A stretch of 31,727 nt of DNA from JBGCED01 sp045106055. GTDB taxonomy: Bacteria; Pseudomonadota; Alphaproteobacteria; CBDDJK01. The notes below the pieces were generated by a model. That model saw nothing but the letters and a program-made list of their open reading frames with translations. It had not been told where the DNA came from and did no database searches. Location of the stretch: assembly GCA_045106055.1 (NCBI GenBank), contig JBGCED010000038.1, forward strand, positions 1-31,727, written 5' to 3'. Positions 1 to 15,000 of this stretch are shown in pieces; positions within the stretch are counted from its first letter, which is position 1; every line of letters starts with the position of its first letter. The position numbers and the translations under genes were made by a program.

Positions 1-3000
1 AGCAATTCATCTGGGGACGGATAGAGGATATTCAATTCCCCAACCACATCGCCCCAAAGGTTAAAGAAGCTGTCGGTTACATTTCCAGAGGCGTTGCCTG
101 CGCGATCCTTGCTGTTGACATCAATGTCAATTTTATCAAGATGTTCAAATTTGATTTCACCAACATTCGGTTCTGTATTGGTCGCATCCAGCGTCCAAGC
201 CCCATCCTTATCGGCTGAAAGCGTATAGATCGCCGTTTCAGAATCGCCATCATCGGTTAAGGTCAAGAACAGGGTTGAAAAGGCTTCTGCTGTTCCCGTA
301 ATCAAAGGCTTTCCAGAACCCACAAACACCCCATCCACGGGCGAGGTAATCGCAGGGTTGGAAGTATTAAGATCCATTTCAGCGGTTTCTGCGTCCGATG
401 ATTCGGATATATTGCCCGCTTTGTCGGTTGCCGTTGCGCTAACCGTGATCATTTCATCATGATCGAGCTTAATTTTTGCTTGATTTTCGTCGGTTGATAA
501 ATCCAGCGACCATTTGCCAGTTTCAGCGTCTGCGGCCACCGTAAAGATCGCGGAACTGACGCCATCCGCATCATCATTTGTGCCATCTGCAATGGTTACC
601 AGCACGGTGCTGCCCGCTTCTGCTGTTCCCGTGATTGGTGCAGTTGCGTTATTCAGTAAATTATAAGGATCATTACCAAGCGCATCAACGGTTGGTTTGG
701 TGGGCGGGGTTGCATCAAGCACAAGGTTAATCGGGTCTGTTGCCCCCGATACATTGCCCGCAACATCGCTTGCGGTTGCTGTGATCGTTAAGCTATCGCC
801 ATCATCAAAGCTAAAGTCGCTTTCCCCGACTTGGGTTGGCCCTTCTGCATCAAAAGTCCATTTTCCTTCGCCATCTGCGATAACTTGATAGGTTGCTTCG
901 CTATCCGCATCCGCAACCGTTAACAAGATGGTTGATCCTGCTTCCGCTGTTCCCGAAATTTCAGGGGTTAGATCGCTGCTTGCAACATCATCCGCAGGGG
1001 ATAGGATCGCGGGCGTATCTGGCGCAACCAAATCCATGGTATAGGTTGTTATGCGCTGCGGTGAAGGTTCATTCGCTTCCCCTTCTTTTGCAGAAACCGT
1101 AACCGTGATTACTTCTTTGTCCGCAAGCGTGATGCTGCCTGTTACCCCTTTATAGGTTGATGGATCATCCAAATCCAATGACCATGTTTCAGATCCAGCA
1201 TCATATTGCACTGTATAGGTCGCGATTTCCGCATTATTATCGGCAATTGTTACCAGCAATTCGCCTGATAATTGCTCTTGCCCATCATACTGACTTGGAT
1301 CCGCGCTATAGCGTCCCGAAATTACTTTTGAATTGACAATGCTGCCCTTTGCCGGCGCATCAATTTCAGGACCAACGGGAAAATCAATTGTAAATTCAGC
1401 GGTCGCCGTTTCGGATTTATTGCCATATTTATCGGTGGCAACCACTTCCATTGAAATTTCATCAAGATCATCAAAGCCGTCAAAGCCATCTGCTTTTACG
1501 GCATCGCCCAGATCAACCGTCCATTTGCCTTCGGCATTTGCGGTCACGGTCATGGTCACAACATCTTGATCTTTGCCTTCCCCTGCGCCTGTTGAGGCTT
1601 GTTCGGTAAAGGTCAAGGTTACAACCGCCCCTGCTTCTGCTGTTCCTGTAAAGCTTGGGTCAATCATGCCAACAAGATCAGGGATGGGGTCAATGATTGG
1701 CGTAGAACTGGAAAGATCCATTTTAACTGTGGTTTGATCGGATGCAGGGCTTACATTCCCCGCAGAATCAACTTGCGTTGCGGTAATGGTTGCATCTTCG
1801 CCATCGCTAAGCGTGATGTCACCGCCAACTTTTTCAGCTTCATCAAAATCGGTTGTCCAATTGCCATTTTCATCCGCCGTTGTTTTAAAGGTCGCGGTTT
1901 CTGTTCCATCGGTGACGGTGAAGAAAACGGTTGCGCCTGCTTCGCCCTTGCCCAGCAGCGCAGGCGTTGCATCCCCAACCGCCCCATCAATCACGCTTTC
2001 TTGTTCTGCGTTAATGCTGGGTTTTTCAGGGGCAACCGTATCAAGGGTAAAGGTTTTTGGATCGGCAGCTTCAACCTTGCCTGTTGCATCGGTTGAAGTC
2101 ATGGAGATCGTGTAAATATCGCCATCGCTATCGGTGCTATTGGCAAGGGTAAAGTCGCTGGCATCATCAAAGTTAAATGACCAGCTGCCTTCAGAATCGG
2201 CTTGGGTGGTAAAGATTTGCGGCGCAATGCCTGTTGCGCTTAGGGTAATCAGCACCTTGCCTTCATTAGCAGCAAAGCCCGAGACATAAGGGGTGGTGTC
2301 ATTGGTTGCAATGCCGTTTGCGGGTTCTGCAATCAGCACATCGCCTGGCATGCGATTATAATAAATTAAATTATAAGTTTCCGATGCGGTGGATATATTG
2401 CCAACGGCATCGGTTGCGGTTGCTGAATAATTTAACCGATCGCTGCTTTGAATGTCAAACTTAGCGGTATCTTCATCTTCAAAATCAAGTGTCCATTTGC
2501 CGTCATCATCCGCATTCACTGTGTAAATTTGATTATGCCCGCTTGTGCCATCCGCATTGGTTTCGCTTACAGTCACAAGAATGGTGCTGTTCTTTTCGGC
2601 TGTTCCCGTCACTTCTGGGGTAAGATCATCCGTGGTTGAACCGCTGGTTGGGTTCACAAATACAGGCGCATCGGGTGCTTTGGTATCCAAAGTGAAAATG
2701 ACGGGATCGGATGTCTCTTCATTGCCTTTGCTGGTTGCTGTAATTGTAATTAAATCATCATCAATGCCGTTTTTAAACTTATTTTCATCAAGTGTGCTTG
2801 TCGGATCGGGCGTTGCGGTTTCAAGGTCCAGAGTCCATTTATTGTCCAAATCTGGCACGACCGTATAAACACCCTCCTCACCATCTTTGGTTTTAATGCG
2901 AATAACGATAATATCATTATCTGCGCCAATCCCTGTTACCGTAAAGGTTGGGTCATTTGAAGCCGAACCTGCTTCAGGGCTGGTGATGATCGGCTTGCCC

Positions 3001-6000
3001 GAGAAATCCAGCCGTTCAAAATTTGTGGTTTCCGCATCGGATACATTGCCTGCACCATCGGTTGCGGTCATCACCACGGTCATCACATCGCCCTTGGTGT
3101 CCGTATCATTTTCCAGCCCATTAAAATCATATTCGCCTGTTTCCGCGATGGGCTTGTCTTGATTCGTGCCTTCCGCTGGATTTAAAACAATATCCCAATC
3201 GCCCTTATCATCTGCGGTCACTTGATAGGTTGCAATCCAGCCCCCTTCGGATAGGGTCACAAGCACCGTCGCGCCCGCTTCCGCCGTGCCTTCAAGTTTT
3301 GGATATTCAAATGTTGTGTTGCCGCCCGATGGGCTTGTAAGGGCGGGCTTATCAGGCGCTTCCAAATCAATCTTAATCGGATCGCCAACCGTTGCTGCAT
3401 CGCCAACATTACCAAGCGCATCGGTTGCGGTGGCGGTAACGCCCATAGTCGCGCCATCTTTAAATTCAAATTTGCCGCCATCTAGGGCTTCGCCGTCCTT
3501 GGCATCAACCGTCCAATTGCCATTTTCGGCTGCGGTAACTTGATAGGTGGATTTATTATCGCCATCTGCCAAAGTGACCAGAATGGTTGCGCCCGCTTCT
3601 GCTGTTCCTGTGATCAGATTTTCATTGCTTTCAACAAAGCCATCCCCATCAAGATCAGGCGTGTTCAGGCTTGTGGCTGCGCCTTCTTGGTCAAATCCAA
3701 GGGTAATGCCTGTGCCTTTTTCTACGCCGCCAATATTTTTTGCTGATATTTCCGCTTTAATTTCATCGCCATGTTCAAATGCAAGCACATCGCTGTCATA
3801 ATCCGCCAAATCCAGTGACCATGTTCCGCCAGCATCGACATCCAAAGTATAGATATGGAATTCAACATCGCCTGTATTATCGGTTAAGGTGATATAAACC
3901 TCTTCAAAGCCTTGCGCGAATCCTGTAAAGACCAGCGGATCGGGCCCGCCAACGATTGCTTTATCTGCGGGGGTTAAAATGGTTGGATCGGCTGGAAGGG
4001 TCGTATAAACGGTTGCTATGTTGTTGGCAGCATCCGAATCATGACCCGCCGCATCTTTTGCGGTTGCATTGATGGTTAGTTTTTCGCCATGTTCCAGCAC
4101 AAAGCTTTCATTGCCATCATTGGCAAAATCATAAGTCCATGCGCCGTCACCATCCGCATCAATGATCGTAAAGATTGCGCCATCCACCGTCCCATCAGAT
4201 ACGGTTAGCAAAACGGTCGCGCCCGCTTCAACTGTACCCGATATAACGGGTTCAACTGAGGTTACAAGCCCGTCATTTGCGGGATAATCAATGCTGGGCG
4301 CATCAGGGGCTGCGGTATCGATTTTAATCCCTGTGCGGGTATCGGTTTTCGTTTCGCCATTATCTTCTTGTGATGCGGTAATGCTTAGGGTTTCGCCATC
4401 GCTAAGCGTGATTGATTCCCCTTTTACAAGCCCATTCGGCTCAAGCTCAAGATCCAATGCCCAGCTGCCATTTTCATCGGTAGTCACCGTTAAAGTGGCG
4501 GTTTGACCGCCATCATCGGCAAGGGTGACCAGCACTTCTGCATTTGGCTTCGCGGCAATCCCATCAATTTTTAAATGATCGCGAACGGGGTCAATAATCT
4601 CGTCCTTGGCTGGGTTGCTAATCTCAACATTTGCTTCCTTATAGGTAAAGCTGCTGGTTGCAGGATCGCTGACATTGCCCGCGCGGTCGGCGGCGGTGGC
4701 GTTAACGGTAACGGTTTCGCCCTTATCAATTGAAATGCTGCCAGAAAGCTGAACCGCATTATCGCCCAAATCCGCCAAATTAAGCGACCATTTACCATCA
4801 CCATCTGCTTTGGTTTCATAGATTGCAGATTGCTTCGGCGTTGCATCATCGGTTAAGGTGACCAAAATGACGGCAGCTGCTTCTGCCGTTCCTGAAATAA
4901 TCGGGTCATTCTTGGTGGTGGTGCTGCCCGCAGCAGGGCTTTCAATCGCAATCGCAGGGGCATCTTTATCAATGATAAAGCTTTTAGGGTCACTATTGCC
5001 TGATACATTGCCCGCGCGGTCGGTTTGACTTGCGGTAATGCTGATCTCTCCGCCATCTTCTAAGAATGCTTCGCTGCCCCCTGCAAGCGGATCAAGCGCT
5101 TCGGTATCAAGCGTCCATTTGCCATCATCACCGGCGGTTACCTGATAGGTTGCGGCAGCATCATCCCCCTCGCTAAGGGTGACAAGCACCGTTGACCCTG
5201 CTTCCGCTGTTCCTGTGATGGTCGGGGTAATATCATTGCTGCTTGCAACATTATCAACAATCGGTGTTGTAACCGATGTGTCAATGGTGAAAACCGTGGG
5301 TGTGCCATATTGTGGATCGCTGCGATTGTCGCCGTTAACGGTTGCATATACAGCGGTGGTTGCGGTAATGGTTTCGCCATCTGTAAAGCTGGTTAATATG
5401 TTAAAGTCAGCACTGTTGCCAATAATTTCAATTGTTTCATCTCCCAGATCCGCTACCCACACACCATCCTTGATGATTTGTGATTTAAAAGTCGCCGTAT
5501 CTGTGCCGTCGGTCAAGGTTAGAAAGACAAAATTTCCTTCTGAATCTAAGGCAGACCCCTTAATGACCAGATGATCGCCTTGATTGTTGATCGCATCGCC
5601 ATTTGAAGGATCGGTGATGGTTGGCACGCCAGGGGTGCTGGAAACAATATTGAAAATATGGGGATCAGAGCCATTCGATATATTGCCCGCTTTATCAACC
5701 GCAGTTGCGGTGATCGTTGCCTTTTCCCCCGCTTGAAATAATTCTTTTAATTCGCCATCGGCTTCAGTTTCAAGCGTCCATGTATTGCCCGCAGAAACGG
5801 AAACAGTCGCGGTAAGCGTTGTTGCGCCATCGGTCAGGGTAATGATGACTTGTTCTGCATCTGCAGCGGCAATCCCTGTAATTACGGGGTCTGAATCTGA
5901 TTGATTTGTCCCCGCCACAGGGCTTGAAACGGATGGGCTTGTTGGCGGGGTAAGATCATAGGTAACATTGGTTGTTACAGGCGGTGATACCTGCCCATCT

Positions 6001-9000
6001 GCGGTTTGGGTCGCTGTGATGGCGATTGTTGATCCATCATCAAAATCTACTTTTGGGCTATTATCCCCATCACCAAATAAATCAATTTCCCAATTGCCAT
6101 TTGCACCCACCGTAGCGGTAAAATTGGTTGTTTGCTTGCTGCCATCTGTTTCTGTTTCAACGATGGTTAAGTTAATGACCGCACCTGGTGTGCCAACCCC
6201 TTTAATTTCCGCATGATCTTCTTTGACAAAGAAGCTTGTGCCAATTTCATCGCCATTGGCAGGGGACTGAATCGTTAAATCCGCAGACGCATTTACCGTA
6301 TAGGTGCTGGGCGCAGAAGGATCGCTGACATTGCCCGCAGCATCGGTTGCGGTCATTACCGCTGTAAACACATCCTTATCATTGGTTGCGGTAAAGGGGG
6401 TTGCGCTTAAATCAAGCGACCAAGCACCATCGCCATTGGCAGTGATGACATAAGTCTGTTTTGCCCCATCATCATCATTTAAGGTCAGCGTGACGGTTGA
6501 ATTTGCTTCCGCTGCGCCTTCCAAAGTTGGGGTCAGCGTGCCAAGAATGGCGGCGCTTGATGGGCTGGTTAGCGTGGGCGCATCAGGCTTTGCCAAATCC
6601 ATGCTGTAATTAAAAGTATTGCCATTGGACGCATTGCCATATTCATCAACCCCTTGAACCTCAACATCAAATTTGGTGTCTTTTTCATCAGGGGCATAAG
6701 TTCCGCCTTCAAACGGGGTTCCCGTGTCGGTGTCCAAAGTCCAATTGCCAGCTGCATTGGTAGTGGTTTCATAGGTGCTTTTGGATATGCCATCTTGATC
6801 AATCAGCGTGACCAGCACCGTTGTATTTGCTTGCCCTGTGCCCACAATTATCGGGGTGGGATCAGCCAAACTATTTTCCGCAGGGCTGGTAACATTGGGG
6901 ACGCTTGGCGCATCAAGATCAACAGTATAGGTTGCGATGGCGGGATCTGATGTTCCCATGGTCGCGGTATAGGTTAATTTATCGCCATGTTGAATATCCG
7001 CGCCATCCCTTGCAAAATCAAAAGCGGATAGGTCGGTGATTGTATAGGACCACCCGCCTGATGGCGTGACCGTAATGGTTTCAACCTTGCTGCCGCCATC
7101 ATCATCCGCAATCGTTAGCGAAATGACCTCGCCTGGTGTTCCCGTTCCTTTTACCACAAAGGGGTCTGATCCCCCAATTGTTGAATCGGATGCGGGATCG
7201 GTGATTTTAACCTCGCCCGAATTGGCATCCGTTGGATAGGTAAAGCTGCTGGTTTTTGGGGTGGATGTATGGTTAAGCGCATCGGTCGCTGTTGCTGTAA
7301 GGCTTAGGGTTTCGCCCTTTGCAATCGCAAATTCGCTGTCCGCTGGAATATCATATTCCCATTTGCCATCGCCATCCGCAGTGGCAGTAAAGATGCCTTT
7401 GTTATTATCCTTATCGGTAAGGGTAAGCAAAACCGTTGAATTTGCCTCTGCCTCGCCTTTAATGACAGGATCGGCACTTGCCACAAGCGCCCCATCCGCA
7501 GGATCGGTAAAGATCGGCGCATCGGGCGCGGTTGAATCAACATCCAGCTTCAGCGTAGGGGTGGGATTAAACTTGCCGCCGGCAGTTTTTTCAAGCGTAA
7601 AGGTTAAATCCGCATCATCTGCATAAATGGGTTTTGCGCCATCAGGCGCAACAGGGGTTGCGCTTGCAAGATCAAGTTTCCACGCGCCATTTATGTCCCC
7701 CGTCACCCTATAGGTAATGAGATCATTCGAACTGCCATCCGCGACAATCACATGCAAAGATGAATCTTTGGTTGCTGTCCCCTCAACAATCAGCCCATCA
7801 CGCGCAGGATCAACCGCCGTCCCTTCCGCAGGGGCAGCAAAGCTGGGATCTTCTGAAGTGGGGTTGGTAAAGGTAAAATTGCTGCTGGCAACAGGCGATT
7901 CATTGCCCGCCTTATCAACAGCTTGCGCCGTCACCGTAATGGTTTCATTATCATCAATTGTAACCGCCCTGCCATCAATCGGTGCGGGCGCTGGGGTGCC
8001 GCTAAGGTCAAGCGTCCAAGTGCTGTTATCGCCCACGGTAACCTTATAGGTTGCTTTGCCAGGTTCATCATCATCCAGCACCACCAAAATCTCTGTTCCG
8101 CTTTCCCCTGCCCCAATGATCGCAGGCGTTGCGGTCGTGATTTTTGATCCATTTGATGGGGTGATGATTGCGGGGGCTTCTGGCGCGGTAACATCAATTT
8201 CAAACGCATCGCTGACCGTGTTTGATTTATTGCCCGCATCATCATGCGCGGTTGCGCTGACGCTAATTGCACCGCCATCTTTTAAAAATTCTGCATTTCC
8301 GCCATCAAGGGGAGTATCAAAATTATCAATCTGCCAATTTCCATCAAGTCCGACAATAACTTCAAAACTTGCTGAAAGCCCGCTTTCACTAATGGTAAGC
8401 GCGATTGTGCTGCCCGCTTCCCCTGTTCCCGATAATAGGGGGCTTGCATCATCAATGTGATCTGCAACATCATTTAAGCTGATGCTGGCTGGCGGGGTTG
8501 TATCAATGTCAAAGCTGATCTGATCGGCTTTGGTGGTGTTTCCGCCCGCCGTTACCGAAGCATCAACAGTAATTGTTTCGCCATTTTCTGGCTTAAATGT
8601 GCCGCTAGAATCCTTTGGCGCGGGCGCGGGATCTGCACCAAGATCAAGCGACCATTGACCATTCGTGCCTGTGGTTACTTCATAGGTTGCGGTGCCGTCG
8701 CCATCGCTAAGCGTTACCGATACAACCGACCCAGGATCAGCAGACCCCGAAATTTCAGGCGTGTCATCATTGGTTGGTTGATTTGCAACGGGTTTATCAA
8801 CCGTGACTTCCCCTGGTTGATAGGTCACAATGTCAAATTTTACAGTTGCGCTATTTTGTGAAACCGTGCCAGCAGCATCTTGGGCATAAGCCGTGATGGT
8901 TGCGGTTTCTTGATTTTGGAACAGATCATCTATCCCTGCGGCTTCGGTGTCCAGCGTCCAAGTGCCGTTGGATGTGGTCGTAACGGTCGCGGTTGCGTTG

Positions 9001-12000
9001 CTTGTACCATCCGACAAGGTCACAAGAATGGTCGTTCCTGATTCCGCCGTTCCCGTAATGATCGGGGTGGTGTCATTAACATCCTGCCCCTCGCTAGGGC
9101 TGGTAATCGCGGGCATTTTAACGATTTTATCTTCAACCGTAAATTTGCTGCTTGCGGTGGAGGATGAGCCCTCAATAGAGGCATTTATCGTAATGGTTTC
9201 GCCATTATCAAATGAAATCGTATCGCCCGTTACCGTATAACTGTCTTTATCTTCTAAATCCAGCGTGAAATTACCATTGCCATCTGCGGTAACCGTGAAA
9301 GTGCCAACCTGACCATTGGCATCATCCAGCGTGATTAAAACGGTTGAATTCTTGCCCGCTGTCCCCGTTATATCAATTTCGGTATCATTGGTTTTTGATG
9401 CATCCGCAGGGCTGTCAATCGTGATTGTATCTTCGGGAATGATGACAATGTCAAATTCACGGCTGGTTGATGGCGATTGATTGCCCGCATCATCCACCGC
9501 CACCGCTTGAATGGTCAGCTGATCGCCATTGCCAATAAAGCTGGTTGCAGCGGGGTGATCATCAAGATTTAAATGCCATAGACCATCCGTACCGACCGCC
9601 GCAGTAAAGCTTGCCTTATTGCCATCTTGATCATTGATCGTGATCAAGACTTCGCTGCCAGCTTCCGCTTTCCCCTCGATCAAGGGGGTGGCATCATTCA
9701 CATTTGCACCCTGACCTGGGGTGGTGATGCTGGGCGCAGCAGGCGGGCTTAAATCAATCGTTGCATCCACATGTCTGGGATCGGATACATTCCCCGCCTC
9801 GTCAGTTGCGGTAACATCAATGTCAATATCGGTGTCTTTTTCATCAAAACTGATCGTGCCATCAATCGGATCGCTTGTCACATCAAGTGAAAAATTACCC
9901 GCTGGATCGGCGGTGGTTTGATAGGTTGCGGTTTCTGTGCCATCCGAAATCGTGACCAGCACGGTGCTGTTTGGTTCCGCCGTTCCAACCACCCCGCCAT
10001 CAGGAGAGAATTTTGGCGATGAATCGCTTTGATCTGGCGTGGTAAGGGTGGGCGCATCTGGATTATCCGTATCCACCTTGAAATTATAGCTGACATTTTG
10101 CGCAACAACCGTGCCATTGCCCTTATTATCCGCGCTTAATTTAATGGTTACCGAATCATCATTGTCAAAGCCGTTATACGCACCGCCCGTTGTTGTGGCA
10201 TCCGCCTTAAGGTTAAGCGACCAGCTGCCATCCGCCCCCGCCACGACCTTAAAGGTTGCTTGATCATCCTTGCCGTCATCAACGGTAATAAAGACCGTTG
10301 CATTTGATTCTGCAACCCCTGTTAAAATTGGGGTCGCATTGTTAATTTGATCCTCATCCGCTGGATAGGTCAGTTCAGGCTTACCGCTAACAACAGGATC
10401 ATAAATCACATTGATGGTGGTGCTTTTTTCCGAAACATTGCCTGCCTTGTCATAGGCCTGTGCGGACATGTTAAACGCATCGCCATCATCTAGGGTAAAT
10501 TTACCCTCGTCAATGTCAATCGACCATGTGCCATTGGTAACCGCAGCGCGGTAAGTTTGAATCTGGCTAAATTGATCCTTTACCGTGACAATCACATAAT
10601 CCGCATCAGCAGCAGCCGTTCCTGTAACGGCAGGAAATTCATCATTTGAAAAGGCATGATTATCGCTGGGCGCGGTAATAATAGGCGCATCAGGCGCGGT
10701 CAAATCGGTTTTAACCATGCGCGGATCGCTGTTTGTGCCTGCGCTGCTATCATCATCATTCAGCGGCACTGCGGTTAGGGTTAGGGTTTCCCCCTCATCA
10801 AAATCCTTAGTGCCAGCTTCTGTTCCCGACGATAAATCAACTTCCCATGCACCGCCATTTACTTCGGCAATATAAGTCCATTTATTGCCATCGCCATCAT
10901 CAACGATCAATTCAACTTTTTCAGCATCTGCGGGCGCACGGCCCGTTACCGTATATTTATCGCTGATCGCAACTTCGGCGCTATCGCTGGTATTGACCCC
11001 GGGATCATCAATGATCGCCTTGCCGCCAGCAGGTTCTTTAATCGTCGCATTGACAATATCGCTGTTGCCAGAAATGTTGCCCGCAAGGTCTGTAACGGTT
11101 GCGGTAATGGTTAGCGCATCGCCAACCGCAAATTCTGTGCCGTCCAAAATATTTGCATCAACCGACCATTTTCCATTTTCATCGGTCGTGGCATCCAAGA
11201 CAATTGATTTGCCGTCATCATCGCTTAGGGTGACCTTAACGAGGCTGTTTGGCTCGCCTGGTGTTCCTGTATTCCCCTCAATTTTAAAATCATCGGTTAC
11301 CACGCCAGCATCGCTGGGGCTGTCAATCAGCGGTGCGTTTGGCGCAACCTTATCCACCGTAAAGGATTCAGTAGCGGGCGGGCTGGTGCGATCAACCGCA
11401 TCCACCGCAGTCATTGTTACCGTGAAAGAACCATCGCTAAGATCAAAATCTTCTGGAACAACATCGCCATCTTCAAGATTGGGCAAAGGATCAACCGCAT
11501 CAAAATCAAGCGTCCAGTTTCCTTTGGTATCAGACTCAACCTCGTAACTTATTGTGGTATTGCCATCACTAAGCGTCACCAGCACCGTAACATTTGCTTC
11601 TGCCGTTCCAACCAATTTGGTGGGGGTTTCGTTCGTCGCACCATCGGGATCAGTTAAATCGGGCGCGGTTGGCGGGGTTGTATCCACCACGAAAGTATGG
11701 GGATTATTATCCGCTGGGTCTGGATAGGGGATCAGATTTGCATCCGAAACATCATTGGGCTGATCGGTATAGCCGCTTCCATCATCTTTTGGCTTATAAC
11801 CAACCGCAGTTGCAGTTGCGGTTACCGTATCATTTTCTTCAAGGCTAACCTTCCCCCCCTCAAGCGGCTGGGCCGTTGAAAGATCAAGCTCCCAATAGCC
11901 AAGCGGCGATGCGGTCACAACATAGATTGCGCTGGTGGCTTGATCGCCTGTATCATCATCGGTAAGCGTTACCCGAACTTCAACCCCAGCAACAGCGACC

Positions 12001-15000
12001 CCTTTTAAAACGGGCTTATCCGTACTAATGCCTTCATCTACAGGGTCTTTAAGTTCCGGCCCGCCTTCTGGCTCTAGGTCAAAATAGGTAAATTTGGTTC
12101 GCCCAATCCCCTTGGATTTATTGCCCGCAGCATCCACGGTTCTTGCGTAAACCGTGATATTTTCACCATCATCAATGCCAAAGGCGGGCGCATTGCCCGC
12201 TTCTTCTAGGTTTAAAGACCATTTGCCTTGCGTATCGACCGTTGTCGTATAGGTTTGCTTGCCCGTGCCATCGCTAATCGTGACCAGCACCATATTGCTA
12301 TGGCCCTCAACACTAGGCTCTGCCGTGCCAGAGATAAGCGGATCATTCTTAATGATATAGGATAAAAATGGCGGATCATCGACCGTTGGCTGATCTGGGC
12401 GATCCTGATCAAGAATGAAATTCAGCACTTCAGAAGAATCTGAAGTTTTCCCATCATCATCAATCGCGGTTGCGGTAACGGTCGCGGTCTCTCCGCTTTC
12501 AAGTGACAGGTCACCCGAACCCTCCATTGGGTCTTGCGTGCCAATATCAACCTTCCATGATCCTTGATCATCCGCAATCACACGGTAAGTCGCGGTTAAG
12601 CCGCCATCCGACAATGTAACCAAAACCGTGTGACCTGCATTGGCAAGCCCCGTAATTTCAGGGGTAAGATCATTGATAAACTCACCCTTATCAGGCGATG
12701 TGATGTTTGGCACATTATTATTAACCGTTGTAACCTCAAACCCTGTTGATGTGGGATCAGAAACATTACCCGCCTCGTCAGTGGCGGTGGCTGTAATGGA
12801 AACATCGCCCGTTAAAGGGGATGTTTTTGTGCCAGAGGCGGGTTCCGCCGTTTCAAGGTCAAGCTCCCAATTGCCGTCTGTGTCTGCGGTGGTTTGATAG
12901 GTCGCGGCGGTATCCCCGCTGCCCACAACGACATTAACTGTGCTGCCCGCTTCCGCTGTTCCCTCAATGGCTGGCGTTCCATCAAGAACACCGCCGCCAT
13001 CAGGCGGGCTGGTAATTCCGGGCGCATCCGGCGCTTCACTGTCAACCGTATATTTTACCTCTGTCGTGCCAGAAACATTGCCCGCACCATCGGTTGCAGT
13101 CGCAGAAATTGTAACTTCTTCGCCATTTTCAGGATCAACCGTTCCATCAACGGGCTGATCCGTATCCAAATCAACCGTCCATTGACCATCCTTGTCGGCG
13201 GTGGTTTGGTAAGTTGCCTCGGAATCGCCATCATCCACCGTTACAAGAACGGTGCTGTTTGCTTCCGCAGAGCCTGTAATTTCAGGGTCTGCACCCGCTG
13301 TGTCTTTGGATGGGCTGGTAATATCAGGCTTATAGGGGTCGGTGGTATCAATGCCAAAACTTACAGGATCGGAAACAAGCGTTTCATTTTTTTCATTTTG
13401 TGCGCTGGCGGTAATGGTTGCTGTTTCACCATCATCAAGCCCAACTTTGGGGCTTGTGCTATCTGCGCCAAGATCCAGCGACCAATCCCCCTCACCATCC
13501 GCTGTTACCGTGTAAACTTGCTGATCTGTTCCGCCGTCAGAAACCGTTACCGCAACCACCGCATCCGATGCAGCAGAACCCGTTATAACGGGCGTCGAAT
13601 CATTGATTGCGCTGCCCGCATCGGGGCTGGTAATGACGGGCTTACCATCGCTTGGCGGCAAAATATCAAAATTTGCAGTCGCAGGCTTAGAAACATTGCC
13701 CGCATCATCGGTTGCGGTTGTCGTGATGGTTGCCGTTTCCCCAGGCTCAAAATCAACATCATCCGCCTTAACATCAACCGTCCAGTCGCCGTCTGTGCTG
13801 GCGGTTGTCGTATAGACATGGGTATTGATGCCATCGCTTACCGTTACCAGCACCGTTGATCCTGATTCTGCCGTTCCCGTTATTTCTGGGGTTTCATCCG
13901 CCGTCCCGCCGCCTGGTGCAGGCTTGGTGATTGCGGGGCTTTCGGGCGGGGTAACATCAAAGGTAATGCCGCCAACCGACGCCGTTTTTACGGGATCGGA
14001 CGAATCGCTTGCCGTGACCGACATGGTTTCGCCCTCGTCAAAACTGATTGAACCCGATGCGGGCGCAGCATCATCCAGATCCAGCACCCACCCACCATAA
14101 ACATCCGCCGTAACCGTATAGATCGCGCTTTCGCCACGATCATCCGAAAGCGTGACCGTAACAACCATATTAACATCGGCGGCCCCCGTTATAGTCGGGG
14201 TAAGATCATTCAACTTGTCATTCGCCACAGGTTGATTGATTGACATTCCAGGCTCGACATGGGCAATTACACTGCTGGTAGGCGCGCTTTCATTCCCCGC
14301 CTTATCCGTTGCCGTTGCCGTAACCGTTAGATTTTCACCCTTGGCAAGATTGGTTCCATCCCATTTTTCTTTATCAAGCGTCCAATAGCCATCCTGATCC
14401 GCATTTGCTGTCACGGTAAGGTTTAAATTACCGTTTGCGCCATCCGTTAAAACAAGCTCAATGACGCTATTCGGTTCGCCCTTACCCTCAATCGGAAAAT
14501 CATTGGTGACAACTGCCGCGCCATCAATGGGCTTATCAATGGTCGTTGACTCAGGGGCTTTGGTATCCACCGTCCCCGATTTTGGAAAGCCCGTTGCGGG
14601 ATCCGATTCATTGCCCGCCGCATCTTTTGCGGTAATGTTAAGGGTGACTTTCTCACCCTCATCAATCGTGATCTTGCCCGAAACAGGGGTTGCGGTATCT
14701 AAATCAATTTCCCAGTTGCCAAGCCCATCCTTTGGGTCATCCTCATCAGCGGAAACAACAACTTCGTAAATTGCTTTTTCACCATTATTATCGCTTACGG
14801 TCACCAGAACCGTGCTGCCCTCTTCGGCTTCGCCCGTAAGAATTGTATCATCCGCGCTGATATAACCATCAGCACCAACAGTATCATCATTCACCTTAGG
14901 CGCATCGGGCGCATTTAAATCAACCTTAAAGCTTTTGCTGGGCGTCGCCGCCGATTGCTCGCCATCTTCATTGGTAGCAGTCGCTTGAACCGAAACCGTT

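Noticed and set aside
697..14769. Many plus-strand open frames of 60-320 codons over the first 15 kb (for example 12894-13859, 10885-11547)
   Set aside because: They lie antisense to one continuous minus-strand frame with clear Ig repeats. Their translations are low-complexity and recur with the repeat period, as expected for shadows.
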